Positions 1-13,348 of a DNA stretch of 64,000 bases are shown piece by piece. The translations under genes and the position numbers were made by a program. Origin of the DNA: Acorus gramineus (lineage: Eukaryota; Streptophyta; Magnoliopsida; Acorales; Acoraceae); assembly GCA_030737835.1 (NCBI GenBank), contig CM060852.1, forward strand, positions 10,274,507 through 10,338,506, given 5' to 3'. The notes under the pieces were generated by a model. It was not told where the DNA came from, did not search any database, and was given only the letters and a program-made list of their open reading frames with translations. How positions within the stretch are numbered: position 1 is the stretch's first letter; each line of letters opens with the position of its first letter.

Positions 1-3000
1 AATTTTATTTTATTTTTTTCATTCTCATCTCTCTTTTTTAAACTCATTTAAATTTTATTTATTTTAATTTTAAATTAAAATAAATATACAACAAGTTTTT
101 TAAAAAAATTGTAAAATTAAATTTTAAATGAACTAAATTAGACTGTGATTGAACAATCAAATGAGTGGAATTTTGAAAAATTCCACGACTGAAATCAACA
201 CAAGTATAATTGTGCAAAATAATAATAATAATAATAATTTTTACTATTTTTCTATATTTACATATTTATGAGTTAGAAATTTGATTCATTGTTTTAAAAA
301 TACAAAAATTTTAATTAATTTTTAAAATAATATATAATTTTAAAATCATGCTATGCATGTTCATATATGCCACGGAAAAAAAACACTATGTAAAGACATG
401 TGATATTGACAAATGTTGACATGACATGACATGACAACCCCCACATGCATGTTCTAGATTCTACATTCCTTCCCCCCCTCCCCTTCGTTTGTGGGGGGTG
501 GTCCAAATTCACTGCCATTATTGTTCCCTGGTCGTTGGACAAACTGCAGCCTTTCTAGGGTTTCCAACCCTCTCTCATCTCACTCATGTATTATTATATC
601 AAGAACAGGAGATGCTCCTGTGACAAAAAGGCACCTCTCATGCAATCCTTTTTTATTACTATTCAGTGTGGACAATATTTTGGACGATTTGACGAATGTG
701 TTACGACTAGGGATGAGTAGGTTTTGATTGTAGGTGGGGGGCAAAACAAAACAAAATAAGAGATCTCCTTCGGATGTTCAACATGCATTTTCACTGTTGT
801 TTATTCGATCATTTGGGTAGTGTTTTGTTCTACATGTTCTGGACATCGGATATTTTAATAAAAATATTCTTATACACGATAGGTGATAAAAATATTTTTA
901 TATATGTCAGGTGATTTCATGAAAGATAAAATTCAATTAGTGTTGAATCACATCAGTGTATGTCAGTCTCTAATTAGGAGATGACATATGTCTTAATAAA
1001 TATACGAGATTTTAAAAAGATTTAAAACACGTGTTAGTTTTTAATTGGAGACTGACATTAACTGATATATGTAGCACTGACGAAGCCCAATCTCGATTAT
1101 CGAGCTTAATAAGGATATCATTTTTTTTTATGAGACTGAATGTTTTGTGTGGCAAAACACAATAGATACGTAAGTGGTAAAAATGCACTACTCAAAAAAA
1201 TTAATCCTTTGCGTTATAAATATGGTGATTTTTCATTTGTGAACAGGGCTTCTCAGTCCTCAGTGTGTTAAACATAGAAGATTCTATCACAATTTTTTAT
1301 CAAAATTTTCTTTAGATCACGGATCCTCTGCATTAAATAAACTTAAGTGATTTAAACTTGAAATATTGAGAAGCAAATTAAATGCATGACTCTTGTTACA
1401 TTTTTTTTTCTTTTGATTAATATTTTTTAAAATGACAAAGATGACATATATAGGGCTATAAAGACTATTTTCATGAAGAACACATCATCCGAAATATATG
1501 ATATAATTAAGAGCGTTGTTAATTACATCCAATTTGTGAGATTTTTCCGCAAACATTCTATATGTCTTGACAGCTAATGAGTGTTATATATCTTGCTAAC
1601 ATTTTTTCATGTTCATATAGATTCATGTAATACATCATGAAAAAAAAAAAAAATTTATAAAATTATACATCTAATACAAATTTACTATTTAATCAAAACG
1701 TGAGCGAACTGCATGTGGGACTTTCCCTCCCTCACATTATCCATGATGCAATGAAAAAATGTTGGTACAATGATCAGAGAGAATTCTATTCTGTCTGACT
1801 CCATTCCAAGTTGATTTGATCCGATCAGAGCCCAAGGAAGCTTAGATTTCCCTTAATGGTTTCTATGATTTTTTAAATGCAAACCATATATTCTACCTGT
1901 CACAAAATCTACTTGATTTGTGTTGTTTAATAAAGTAGACACCCATTGTTTAAAATTAGCTCCAATTCCCATGTGAAAGGTCTAGGGTTTGCTTGGGAAT
2001 AGGTTTTGTCTCCTCCCCTAAATATAGGTTTAAAAAACACTAATATCATCATTTGTGTCCTCATTAGCCCCATGTGGAGCTCTCATCAACCAATAATCTT
2101 GTCCTCCATACATTAATTAATGCAAAATGTTCATGAAATGATTTAGGTTTCCATTATATGGGATTTATAGGATGACACGTGGAATGCGGTCACAGGACAA
2201 CATGGGATTTTTCAAAAAAAAAAAGAAAGGACCAGAATGTGATGATTGCAAAGAATTTTTGGGAAAAAAGGGGGGATCCCACCAAGCAAACCACGACAAG
2301 CTTGATGTAAATAATTATATAATAAATATAATAATAATTGGTGTCCACTGTCCCTATGGTTTTGAATGATTAGTTGCCATTCAAATGCTATTAGCCTATT
2401 ACTGTTCCAAAATATTGTTGAAAAAACTCGTATTTTTTACATTTTAGACCCTCTTTAAATCCTTTCGTTCTATTAATATCTACATGGATCCTCTAAGGAT
2501 ACTAAAATCTAAATTTAATTTTTTCAAGATTTAAAGTGGATATAAACATTTTTCAATAAATTGATATATTTAAACATGAACACTAAACAACTGATCATGT
2601 GACATATTAAAAGAGACAACTTTTTGAAGAATTTAGAATGTTTGTAAATTTTATAAAGATCCAAGGAAATACAAAATTTATATTTTAAGAATTATGATTA
2701 GTCATACAAAATTATTGAATTTAAATAGCTTATAATGTAAGTATATAATTTTATAGTATATGTATCTTGTTGTTAAATTGTTCTAGATATTTATTTATCG
2801 AATGATTTTTAAGATATTTAGAAAAGCAGTGACAGAGGGGCTCTTTTGTAAAATATGATCTTTGTGGTGGGGGAAGGCAATTTAAACCTCAAAAATAAAG
2901 TTTCTCATTCCCATCTTTGGCTTTTGAAAGATGTTATTTGTAGGGACTCGAAATTCTAAACTCCTGAACTAAAGCTTCCAAATCTTCACTTTTTTTTTTT

Positions 3001-5654
3001 TTTTTTGGCTTTCAAAGATGTTCCTTGTATGGATGCATATTTGAATTTCTCAAAAAGCAGTTTCTTGTCTTTAAAATTTCTCAATGTAAGTTACAACATC
3101 TCTGAAATAAAGATCTCATTTGAGTCTCCAAACATAGAAATTTTTTAATTTTTTATTTGTCAGAAATGATGTAATTTGTATTATGCAAATCTAATTCCCC
3201 GTAAAAAAGATGTCATTGACGCGTTTAAAATCATACTAGTATTGTAAATGTTAAACATATCTTTTCCATCAATATTGATTTGATTAAATTGATATTTGCA
3301 CAATTTGGATCAATTGCTTCAATTGATATTTTTTTTTTTTTTTTTTTTTTAACATCAGAGGGAACCCTCCAATAACTGATTTTAAGGTCAAGCTGGGAAT
3401 GCTACCTCTGTCTGTTTACCCCAATCCCACGAATTTTTTTTTCAAATAATTACCAACAAACAGATGAGTAAGTCAGTGTCAAGACTTTAACCGAAGACCT
3501 ACCCTTTTTCATATTTATTAGTAATATATTATGTAATTTAATTTTAAATGGCAATAACTTAAGACAAACGTTATTAAAAATAGAGCTCGACTACACTCAA
3601 GTCTTTTACAATCCAAAATGCAATCTTATATACCTCTTTAAACCACCCCCGCCCCCTCCCCCCACTGAATTGAGATAATATCTCTTTAAAAAAATTTCAT
3701 ATTTTTTATATATGATATCATTCACTTCATTGGAATACATACTTCTTATAAAAGTGTATACCTCATTAGATGAGGTAAATAATTTTTTAAAAAATAAAAA
3801 CATGTTATTTGCGTTTTAGACTGTCAAATGCACTAAATGTAATTTTTTTTTATTAAAAATAGAATAGAAATGAAGTTCCAGAATTTATGTTGTTGTTTTT
3901 AAATAAGGCTGGCTCTAAACACTTCTATCATTTTTATGTATTTGATGTCATTACTTTTAGAGATCATTAGAGATTCTCAGTATCCAATCATTTTCGTTTT
4001 TTGAGAAAACAAAAAAAGAGCTTTCGGTAAAAAAAAAAAAAAAAACATTTTAGGGATCCAACAAAAATAAGCTTCATGAAAATTTATTTTCCAAACTCAT
4101 TGTGATCCAAACGCTACCTCAGACAATCTTATTAGGTCAATTACGTGCCTAATTGTAAATCAATTTGGATTGTTTGCACATTAAGGATAACTTAAAATAT
4201 CATAAAAAAGAAGCTTATTCAGTTGAATCAATGGGGATCAAATGGAAGGCAGCACAAATCACCTTGATCATAAACCCTAAACCAAGAATAACACCAATAC
4301 AAAATGGCACCTCCCATGACTGAAATCCAAGACTTTCCTGTTTTATTAAAATTGTAGTGGATAATCTAAAGTGTCCTCCACATGACCTATCAAGACTGAA
4401 CACGGTTATAATCTTTAACATTATTATGAGAGACTAACCTGACCTTGCCTTGTTTAACACGGCAAAGTGTCACATCTATTATAAAACAAAACAATTTGGT
4501 AATCCAAAATGACTCAAAAATATACTCTCCCAAAAGTGATAGAATGACAAGTCCTTTTTACTTAACTCAAAATTCATTGGGTTAAAATTTTGGTCACAGT
4601 TTTTTTTTGTCACGGGATCAAAACCCTTACCCCTCTATGGGGAGTGATATTAAGTTATTCGCTCCCAATAACTATATTGAAATAAATAACAATCCAAGCT
4701 GAATAAATAACTTTTTGTTTGGTTGTCTTTTTTGTTATTCTTATTGAAAAAGAAAAATGATTTTTTGTTGTTTGATTCACCTTGGATAAACTGATGATAA
4801 ATAGTTGATAAGAGATGAATAAGAGTTTATAATTTTTTAAATAACAATTATACCCTGTAAAAATAATGTAAGAGATATATGATTGATTTGATAGATGTGA
4901 CAGTTTTTAGAATCTGTGTGAGTCTGTTAGGTGAGATAAATTTTTTAAAATGACAGATAATGATATTTTTATCCATTGACATATATAAGTCTTGATAAGA
5001 AATTCCACAATTTTCTTAGAATAGTTATCAGGTCTTATTCTAGCTTATCCAGACATAACTATCGGGTTTATTCTATCAAAACAAACAACTTTTTTTTAGT
5101 TATTCTCATCTATTCTTCATTATTCTTGCTTTATGTTCCATGCCATACGAAGGGTTATAACACAGAATAACAAAAATGTGGCAAACGAATAGGGTAGCCT
5201 AGAGGTTATCCTTTAAAATAGGGTGGTTTTTATTGGAGGGAGTTTTTTTTTATTTTAGCAACCATTTTTATTTTGTTTTGTTTATCTTTGAATGGAAATC
5301 CCTCGTCTTCATTTGTTCGGGAGGCTTTCTCTAAATAAAATAGCACCTACATCTTTAAAAAAAAAAAAAAAGTGGCATCAGTGTAGTGGCATCAGGTGTA
5401 AGAAGCATATGATATAATTTACATTGTTGTAAGGCTCTATTATGTAAAACCAGCTACTCAAACATGTAAATATGTACAAGCTGAAGTTACTTACACCAGG
5501 AACAAATATGGCCAACAATGGATGCAAGGCTGCACTCACTTTGATCTGTACACGTCGCCTTGGTACGAGTTGAGTCGTGCTATGTCACAATGAGCGAAGG
5601 AAGTGAATGCTAATGAATTGGTGGATATCATCATCTCTTTCTTCAGCTAATCAG
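1..5654. other. AT-rich intergenic DNA, no gene found
   Basis: No reading frame here has a recognisable domain or exon structure. The stretch is dominated by A/T runs and poly-T or poly-A tracts (for example near 2990, 3330 and 4030). Parts resemble decayed transposons: about 3340-3500 and 4600-5180 have the look of short noncoding elements, with mirrored ATTATTC/GAATAA-type motifs, but I could not define termini. A 68-codon minus-strand frame at 4215-4421 has no family I recognise. Confidence 0.6.
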
Positions 5655-8600
5655 CTAGAGCATGGTGGGATGCCCTGTTTGCAACATTCTCTTTAGCATG
5701 TCCATGCCGAACGTAGAATCAGATGAGCTGAATAATCACACCAAATAAAAAAGCCATCAGAAATGAGAAAGTCAAATGAAGCATGATTTCTACAAACCAA
5801 TGTTAAGGAAACAGTCAGTGCAGATCAACAAGGAATCACAAGTGAAACAGATGGTAAAATAGCCTGAATTCCGACTGAAAAAAAGGGGCAACATATCTAT
5901 GGATGGACTGGAACCAGAACAGGAACGGGGACACATTGGTGGAAATATTTGATAGAGGACTCATTAAGTGGAAAAGCAGAGCTCTATGTATGGGAGGCTG
6001 AGTGGTGGTGATGTGTAGCCTTCCATGTTCCATATGCCCCATTTTCTCTCTCCCAAGATGAGGGAAAATTTTTTTTTGATGCAATTCACAGCACCTACTG
6101 TGAATAAGTAAAACAAATTCACACTTACCACTTCAAATTGTACCTTACAATATCTAACTGATGTGAACAAAGCATGATTATAAAGAATAAGTTTGTAATT
6201 AGATGACGTGTAGGAGTTAACTATATTCATTTTCCAACCCAAAAATCCACAAGAAGATTACCTTTAATCAAAAGTTTTGCAAAACATTGCATAAGGAAAG
6301 AGATGAGAGGAAATATATTTCATAGATTTTATAAAGGGAGATCATAACTACACTATAGGGGGAGATTATAATGGCACTAAGTCCAGCACATCGCTAAGAG
6401 AAAGGAACAAGTGATGAATCTTCTAGAGTGCCATGTCATTTAATTTTAAGTGTAAGCTGCCTCGACACTAAAACCTTTTGATTGCAAATCAAACAGGTAT
6501 ACTCTGGGTCAGATCCCCAAGGGATGGACAGCTTAGCAATGAGCTAAGCATCCATGGTCGCCTCCCATTTCCACCAGCATAGAGTGAATATGTGAGGGAC
6601 TAAATGCTTAGTCTCATGCTCACCTCCTGTTTTTAAGAAATCAGAGCCACCAATAGAATTTCCCACAACAATAAAAACAAATAATAAATGAAAGTATATC
6701 ATTTTTTGGAGGTAGCTAGGGAGGGCACACTCGGGTTAATAGATGAAATCATAGTGCATTGTGTGAAGTGAGCTGACAAAGATCATTGCAACTCAAGAGC
6801 AACCGGAGAGTCACATTCAAAAAACTCACCTAGGTTACAAGATCAAATAATTCATGGTTCCATCTCAGTTTTAAAAAAACTCCACAAAATAATAAATAAA
6901 TTGACCGGGTCACTTCCTATTTGCCACTGTAAAAAATGAGGCATACAAAAAATACGGGGAAAATATATGTAGCCTAGAAAGAAAAATCACCAAAGAATAA
7001 GTTCATGATTACAGTATTGACTATACACGAGTATGATGAATGTGGGAGGAAACCAATTAAAAAAATTTATCATGTAATTGGGAAAAACAGAAGGATTACC
7101 TTGAGATTGTGATTTCATATGGGAAAGACACCCCTTCAACATTCGGTACAGGAGGAATATGATCTTTCTTATCATTGACAAATTTTATGATTTGAAACAA
7201 TACATCACGCAGGGATGACTCTAGAGCAGCTCGGCGCGTGCTCCTCTCATCGAGCATATTCACTGCGACCAAATGGAAAACCATTAACATGATAAGTCTC
7301 ATACGCATAATCACTTGAAAGCTATGTAATTATGGAAGAGTAAGGATGTCGATTCTGGAAAGGATAAAAATTTAATGGATGCCAGTGTTAAAACAAAGGA
7401 CTGAATTTCAAAAATGGAACTGTAAACACGAAACTTTTAGAAGTTTCGAAATTAAGTGCCAAAAAAAAAAGGCATGCCAAGCATATAGGAGGTATAGCTG
7501 TTCATGTTTTGCCTGACTGTCACAGAGTATAAATAAAATAGCTAAGATTTTTCAACAAAAAAGAATGTACATACCCTCAGTACCTACAACCACTTTGGCA
7601 TGATGAGGCTTGCTAGAATGTGCTTTTGGGTGCAACACGTTCAGATTAATATACCAATTCTCCCAAATGAGGCGTTCAGTTTTGTTACCAAACCATGCTG
7701 CCTGCTTGTTTTTTAGCTCGTAGAAAGACAAACATATCTGTCACATTATAGTTTCCAAGTCAGAATAACGAATGGAAACTGGAGGTGATCATGGACGGTC
7801 ACTAGTAAAGAGCTTAAAATTCATCTTTTCAAAAAATTAGAAGAGAATAGAAAATAAGTTTAATGAGGTCATAAAGTTCCATTATACAGCAATGAACCAT
7901 CTGTGTGTTGCTGATATTCAAAAGAACATGTTTTTTTATAATTAAGAAAACAATTGCCCACATTTTCCATTAGCATGTTTGAGTTCCTCATTTCAAACTG
8001 ACATACATAACTTTCCTGCCAAATCAAAAGCCACATAAACAAGCAATGACCAACAAATTAGAGAGGGCAAATGGAGAGTCAAATGAAGAAAATATAGCAT
8101 AGCTAAAAAGTATTAATGACAAGTCCATTCATGTCCCTTACCCCTTTACCTGCATCCCTGGTTCATGTTAGGCTCTATCACTACAAGTATCCAAGTATCG
8201 TACAATCTCATAAAATAAGGATCCTTGATTCTGAGTCAAAAGAAGAAAAAATAACCTGGCTTTTCTTATTTGGGTGTTTCTCTACCCAAGCAACGAACTG
8301 ATCTATCTTCTCTTCTATTTTCTTTTCTACCTCAGCAACTCCACATTGTACCTAACCATTAGAAAAAATGAATCAGTGAGAGAATATAACTCAGTGTTAC
8401 CTGATTTGTTGAATAAAGTGCAATGACATCATGGCATACAAATGATCAAGTGCTGATGGTGTGGCATTTTGAGAGCAAGCCCAGCGATCATGAAAATGAG
8501 AGCAAATGTTGTTTAAGTTATCACATATTGCAGGGTCAGGAATTTGAGGAATTTGTCAATAGAGTGAAAGCATGAAAACATGACCGGATTTCATCAAGGC

Positions 8601-10314
8601 ACGTTCTAGAACTTTAAAAATACAACAAAACAATCACACTAAAAATTTGGTACAATCATATTTGGTAAAATGGATGGAAAAAAAAAAAACCTAAACGTGT
8701 ATTCATGTCAGTCACAATATAAAATCACCATTTTCTAATTAGCAATCTTACAATGCACCTAACATTAATCATAAAGTGAAACTTTAACTTGCCTAAATGT
8801 GCAATCATTGATATCAAAAAGAAGATCGCTGTGCAGAATACTTTTCCATAAATAAGACACATCAAAGAACAATCTAAAACGCACACTACCTAATGGTTAG
8901 AGATGATGCAAAAAACCAATCTAACAAAGATTTTGAAGATTAAGAAAATCACTTACATAAGTTATTTCAAAAATTTCTGAATCAACATCTTTTGGCCGGA
9001 TAAGACCTAAAGCTCTATGAAATACAATTGTGTGCAATATACCTGCATACAACAAAAGACATGTTCTGGGTTTTCATAGAAGAAAAATAATAACAGGTGC
9101 ATGTATAAGAATTTTGATCAGAAAAACTTCACCAACAGATGGAAGTGAAGCAACAAGAAAGCTCGTTGCTGAAAAGCAAATTGAACACATACCATACTAG
9201 TGGATGATTGTGGAGAATTTTACAATATAAATTAAATATGTGCCCATAAGTAGCAGAAAATGTAAAAAATGAGGCGTCTAATAGATGGGACAGGTTTAAC
9301 AATTAGGAAGAATTGTCAATATCAAATACAGAATATTATATTACAGTGAAATACTCCCCCTCCATTAGTTAGAAATAAAAGCTTGGAGGAGTGCCAGTTC
9401 TTTTGGGTGAATTTCGATTGGTCATGATATATTTTTAGGGGTGCACAAAAGTGTTTATAAAGACATTGTATTACTCATACCATGTGCGGATTCTTGAATC
9501 TTCTCAAAAGATAACAAAAGAATTATGCTCTAGTTATTCCTTCAAAGTACCACCCCAACTATGAACTTATCATAATAAAAAACAACATACAGAAAAATCG
9601 GATGTTCTTATATGATCACTAACAGATTATTAATGTACGATTTATCCTATACTTGAAAATTGCACAAGACACAGAAACCACGTGCACTGCAAAGCAGAGA
9701 ACTTCAGTATTGAATTAAGTACCAAAACAGGGACATTAGAATATAAAACCTCCCATAACTCAAAAGCCTACACTGATGAAAAAAACCCTCAATGAATGCT
9801 TAATTAGAGCAAACTGACTGATCAAATCAAAGAAACATGAGCTCATTGCACCAATGACATAGAAAAGCCTTCAAGTACATAATCAGATTTCAAAGGCTAA
9901 ACCCTAGCTAAAGATCTACCCAAAACTTCAAATGAACAGACAATATAATCTCAAATTTATGCCGCCAACAAAAACATCACTTCAATGAAGACATAAATCA
10001 ACTTACACCGTAGAACTTCGCGAATCTCTAACTGCTCCACCTCCTACAAACATTCAAATAAAAAAGTACTTTAAACGCAACACCATACAAGCACAATTTT
10101 CTTTTCTTAAAAAGGAGATTCTTTAGAGATCATCCGTTCCTAGCAAACCTGGTTTTCAAAATAAATCTAAAATTCACAAAACCACAGAAATCCAAAGCCG
10201 ATCCTCCACGTGATATCAAAAGATGAATATTGAAACCTCTATCGAAACAGGCATCGATAAATCCAGAATTCGGGGACTCACCAGCTCATTGAGATGGCAA
10301 ACTTCACAGTTCAT
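5655..10314 (-). CDS. ATG101: Autophagy-related protein 101 (ATG101)
   Basis: Seven coding exons on the minus strand: 10314-10282, 10043-10007, 9042-8957, 8351-8256, 7737-7575, 7262-7100 and 5727-5655. Every junction is GT-AG and in frame, giving 216 residues, the usual plant ATG101 length. Visible family signatures are the MNCEVCHLNELEVEQLEIRE start, ILHTIVFHRALGLIRPKDVD, ICLSFYELKNKQAAWF (the segment that carries the WF finger in the family), QIIKFVNDKKDHIPP and a GMDMLKRMLQTGHPTML end. ATG101 is a small HORMA-fold protein that pairs with ATG13 in the ATG1 kinase complex, which starts autophagosome formation in the cytosol. The start is the conserved first methionine. Intron 6 (5728-7099) is long and holds a possible SINE. 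The next gene upstream is the TIN1-like gene, about 3 kb away and divergently transcribed. Confidence 0.97.
6440..6640 (+). repeat. Possible decayed tRNA-derived SINE in ATG101 intron 6
   Basis: The stretch contains a tRNA-like anticodon arm, with a TTGCAAA loop between TTGA and TCAA. About 15 bases later comes GGGTCAGATCCCC, which resembles a T-arm/B box. That arrangement matches a tRNA-Cys-like head. No clean A box or target duplication is visible, so this is a tentative call. Confidence 0.3.
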
Positions 10315-11368
10315 CGTTTCCTCGGACCTGAAGCCAGGCGAAATCGAACCCCAGAAAACAAAAACCCTAATTTGGGATTCCAGAAAGCAGAGACTCTGAT
10401 TAGGGATCACGAACAGCTGTTGTTCAGTTTAACTTCGCTGGATTTTTTTTTTTATTATTATTATGTATTGTTTTACAAGTATAATAAACGGTAAGAGATA
10501 TTACCGGATTTTCAACTGTGTCTTCGTTATATGGAAGATAATAAAGACCTGCCTACGTGTCAAAAAGTGGTTGGTAGAGATTTCTGCATATAGGTTATAC
10601 ATACAGGTAAATAATGTATATAAATAAATAATAATAAAATTGTTGTGGAACTTGTGAATATATATATAGGTTAAGAAGTTACAGATTCAAGAAATGTGTT
10701 ATATATAAAAAAGAAATTTATTTTTTTAAGATTAAATTTAAAAAATATATAAAAAAAATTATTACATCGTTATCCCTGTAAACCAATAAAAAATGAAATG
10801 ATATGATATAATCATTTTTTGTTAAAACAATTGCTAATGGGAAAAGGAAGAAAGAAGAAAATTGATGGATAAAAGTATATAGATTTAAAATTAACCGTAT
10901 TCATAATTCATATGATATAGATATTATTACAATATTAACCATATCTATCATATAAACATGGTTAATCTATATAATTTAATATTAAGCATGTTTGAAAATA
11001 TTAAATTCATATAATTTTTTTTATTAAAAAAACACATTCAATATCATATTTTTAAAACATGTTAGTCATATTTTTATAGCTTTGAAATATTATAAAATCA
11101 TGTTTAATTGTCTTTAGGATTTTCAAAGATATGTTATAAGATGTACCATCTGATTATCTTTGGTAAATTTTGTCATTTAGATTTTTTTTGTGTAATCTAT
11201 ATCATGTATTTAAATTTAAACTTTTATTAAGTGAATAATTTGGTTATGTAAAAATTGGAATTATTTATATTTGAGAAATAAAATAATAAATAAATAAGGT
11301 AATATGTACACAATCAATTTGTATTTTATGGTTGAGAGGTATGGTACAAGAGTTTTATAATGGTCCCA

Positions 11369-11875
11369 TTAGGCCTGAGGCCGGAAAGCCTGGCACGTGG
11401 GAACGGTCAATCTGAATTGGGCCCGCAGGCCCGTCTTAATGAGTTATATGTAATTTTATGTAATTTTTATTTGAATTATGATTGAATTATGTAAATTATT
11501 AACATTTATGTAGGTACCAACCTAGTTAAGTACATGTAGTAATTTATTTTTTTAAATAATTAATTCATTTTATATTTTATTTTTAAAAATTTAATTTTTT
11601 TTTAAACATTATACCTTCAATTTTGTATTTTTTTAACATTTACATTAAAAATGAAAAACTTAAAAATAAAAAATCAAAATAAATAACGTGTTTAAAATTT
11701 GGGCCTGCAAGCCTACCGTGGGCCCAAAGCCTGGCCCGACCAGTGGGCCCGTTCAGGCCCTGGGTGGCCTGGGCCCGTTTATTTGGCTGTGGTGCGGCCC
11801 GGGTCGGCTGGCCATACAGGCCCGCAGGCCTGGGCCCTGTTTCAACGGGCAGGGCAGGCCCATTGCCGATGGTTC
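11369..11875. repeat. GGCCC-rich decayed hAT-like transposon fragment
   Basis: The left part begins TAGGCCTG, the same eight bases that begin the well-defined hAT-like element in PEX13 intron 1. Two GC-rich blocks (about 11369-11440 and 11699-11875) dense in GGCCC and GGGCC flank an AT-rich middle. Subterminal motif clusters of this kind are typical of non-autonomous hAT elements. No target duplication was found, so the boundaries are approximate. Confidence 0.4.
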
Positions 11876-13119
11876 ATCCATATCTTATTTTAACCATATT
11901 TTATATATAATATAAAAAGTTCTGAAAATCATATTTATCATATACATATAAACATAGTTAACCAATAAACAAAATTTAATGATTAAATTGTGTTCTTTAT
12001 TTAATGATGATTTTTTAAAACCTATTGTGTTATATAGAAGATTAAATATGAATTAGATGATATTGAATATGCTTTTTATAATTTAATGGACATTTGATAA
12101 GAATTTTAAAATCTACTGTTTTTTTTGGAATAGTGAATCTCAATTTATTTTTTAATCACCTAGTGTGTGTAAATGTGTTATGGATGTAGGTATATTGTGA
12201 ATAATTGATTAATTTTCAAATTTAAATATGAAGATATGAATATTAGTCAATTATTAAAATAAAACTAGAACAAGTCATGTGAACACAACACAACATGTTA
12301 TTGACACAATACCACAAAACACGTTAAAGGGATATGACTATCTACAACGCATTAGTGAGCACGACACAATTTCACACAATAACAATATGAATAAAACAAA
12401 CTACATGACATATAATTTGTGGATTAAGTGTATTACATCAGGTATAAACATGGGAAGCTACAACCAATTGACCTCATCAATTTTTTTTAAAAAAATTAAA
12501 ATATTATTATCAGCATAGCAACCCAGCTCACTAGTGACCCCACCACTCTACCAGCCTACCACCATTTCTTGATTCTTTAATGGTTTATTTTTTGAGTGCT
12601 GATACACTCGATCCGTTTTGTAACCTCATACATTATGATAATAAAATATATACTATGTTATTTTAGTGTATGGAGTTTTATCATAATGTATGACACAAAA
12701 AAATTTGTTATTTTTTCAACGGGAAAAAAATACACTAATGTATCTCAATATATACTTCATTTCATATAACTGCATGTATGTACTTGAATAGGGGAGTGTA
12801 TAATTTTTTTTTTAAAAAAAAAAAAACCAGTGTGGACTATAATGGAGTCTAGATATATCATTTTTCTTATTTTTTATTAATGTAAATTGTTATATTTTTT
12901 TAAAAAAAATTCATGCTTTTGATAAACATATGGTAAGAGTAGATTTTTAAATTTTTTTATAAAATTTATTTTTTAAATGACTCCATCTATAAAAAAAAAT
13001 CCTAAAGCCGTCATTGGGTATATATAATATGTATCTTTTATATACATGTATATGTAATAAGTATATATACATATTGTATGTATAATATTAAATTTAAAGT
13101 TAAAAATTTTAAAAAATTG

Positions 13120-13200
13120 GTGGGCCGGTCCATTGACCTTGTCGGGCCGCCCGGATGGCCCATTAAAATTAACGGGCCGGCCGGTAGCCTGTTGGGCCAG
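13120..13200. repeat. Short GGGCCGGCC-rich transposon-like fragment
   Basis: About 80 bases packed with GGGCCG, GGCCC and GGCCGGCCGG motifs in an AT-rich setting. The composition resembles the blocks at 11.4-11.9 and 48.3 kb. It lies only about 35 bases upstream of the ER-stress-type motif of the TIN1-like promoter. Neither end is defined. Confidence 0.35.
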
Positions 13201-13235
13201 TGATAAAACGTGGGTTCGGTACAGGCACGTATGAG

Positions 13236-13260
13236 CCACGTCACACCGTCCGATGTATAA
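13236..13260 (+). promoter_or_regulatory. ER-stress-type motif and TATA box of TIN1-like gene
   Basis: CCACGTCA at 13236-13243 (TGACGTGG on the other strand) matches the core of plant unfolded-protein-response elements bound by bZIP factors. A TGTATAA TATA-like box follows at 13254-13260. The start codon is at 13349, with a GA-repeat leader at about 13299-13317. The motif is seen; its function is inferred from the known tunicamycin induction of this gene family. Confidence 0.5.
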
Positions 13261-13348
13261 GTACACCGTCATAACTGATAATAGCTGCTGCAGATTCTAG
13301 AGAGAGAGAGAGAGAGAAATGAAGACGGAAAACTAGAGAGAGAAAGAG

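Larger units (their letters stand above)
10315..13235. other. Intergenic between divergent ATG101 and TIN1-like genes
   Basis: It holds the ATG101 promoter side, long AT-rich sequence, and two islands rich in GGCCC/GGGCC motifs that stand out from the background (annotated separately). No protein-coding gene is supported. The GC-rich frames at 11688-11915 are by-products of one island. Confidence 0.6.

Noticed and set aside
4215..4421. Minus-strand 68-codon frame with a hydrophobic stretch
   Set aside because: I considered it a possible exon, but found no partner exons, convincing splice sites or recognisable family.
11688..11915. Gly/Pro-rich plus-strand frames
   Set aside because: They arise from the GGCCC-rich transposon-like island and have no exon context.
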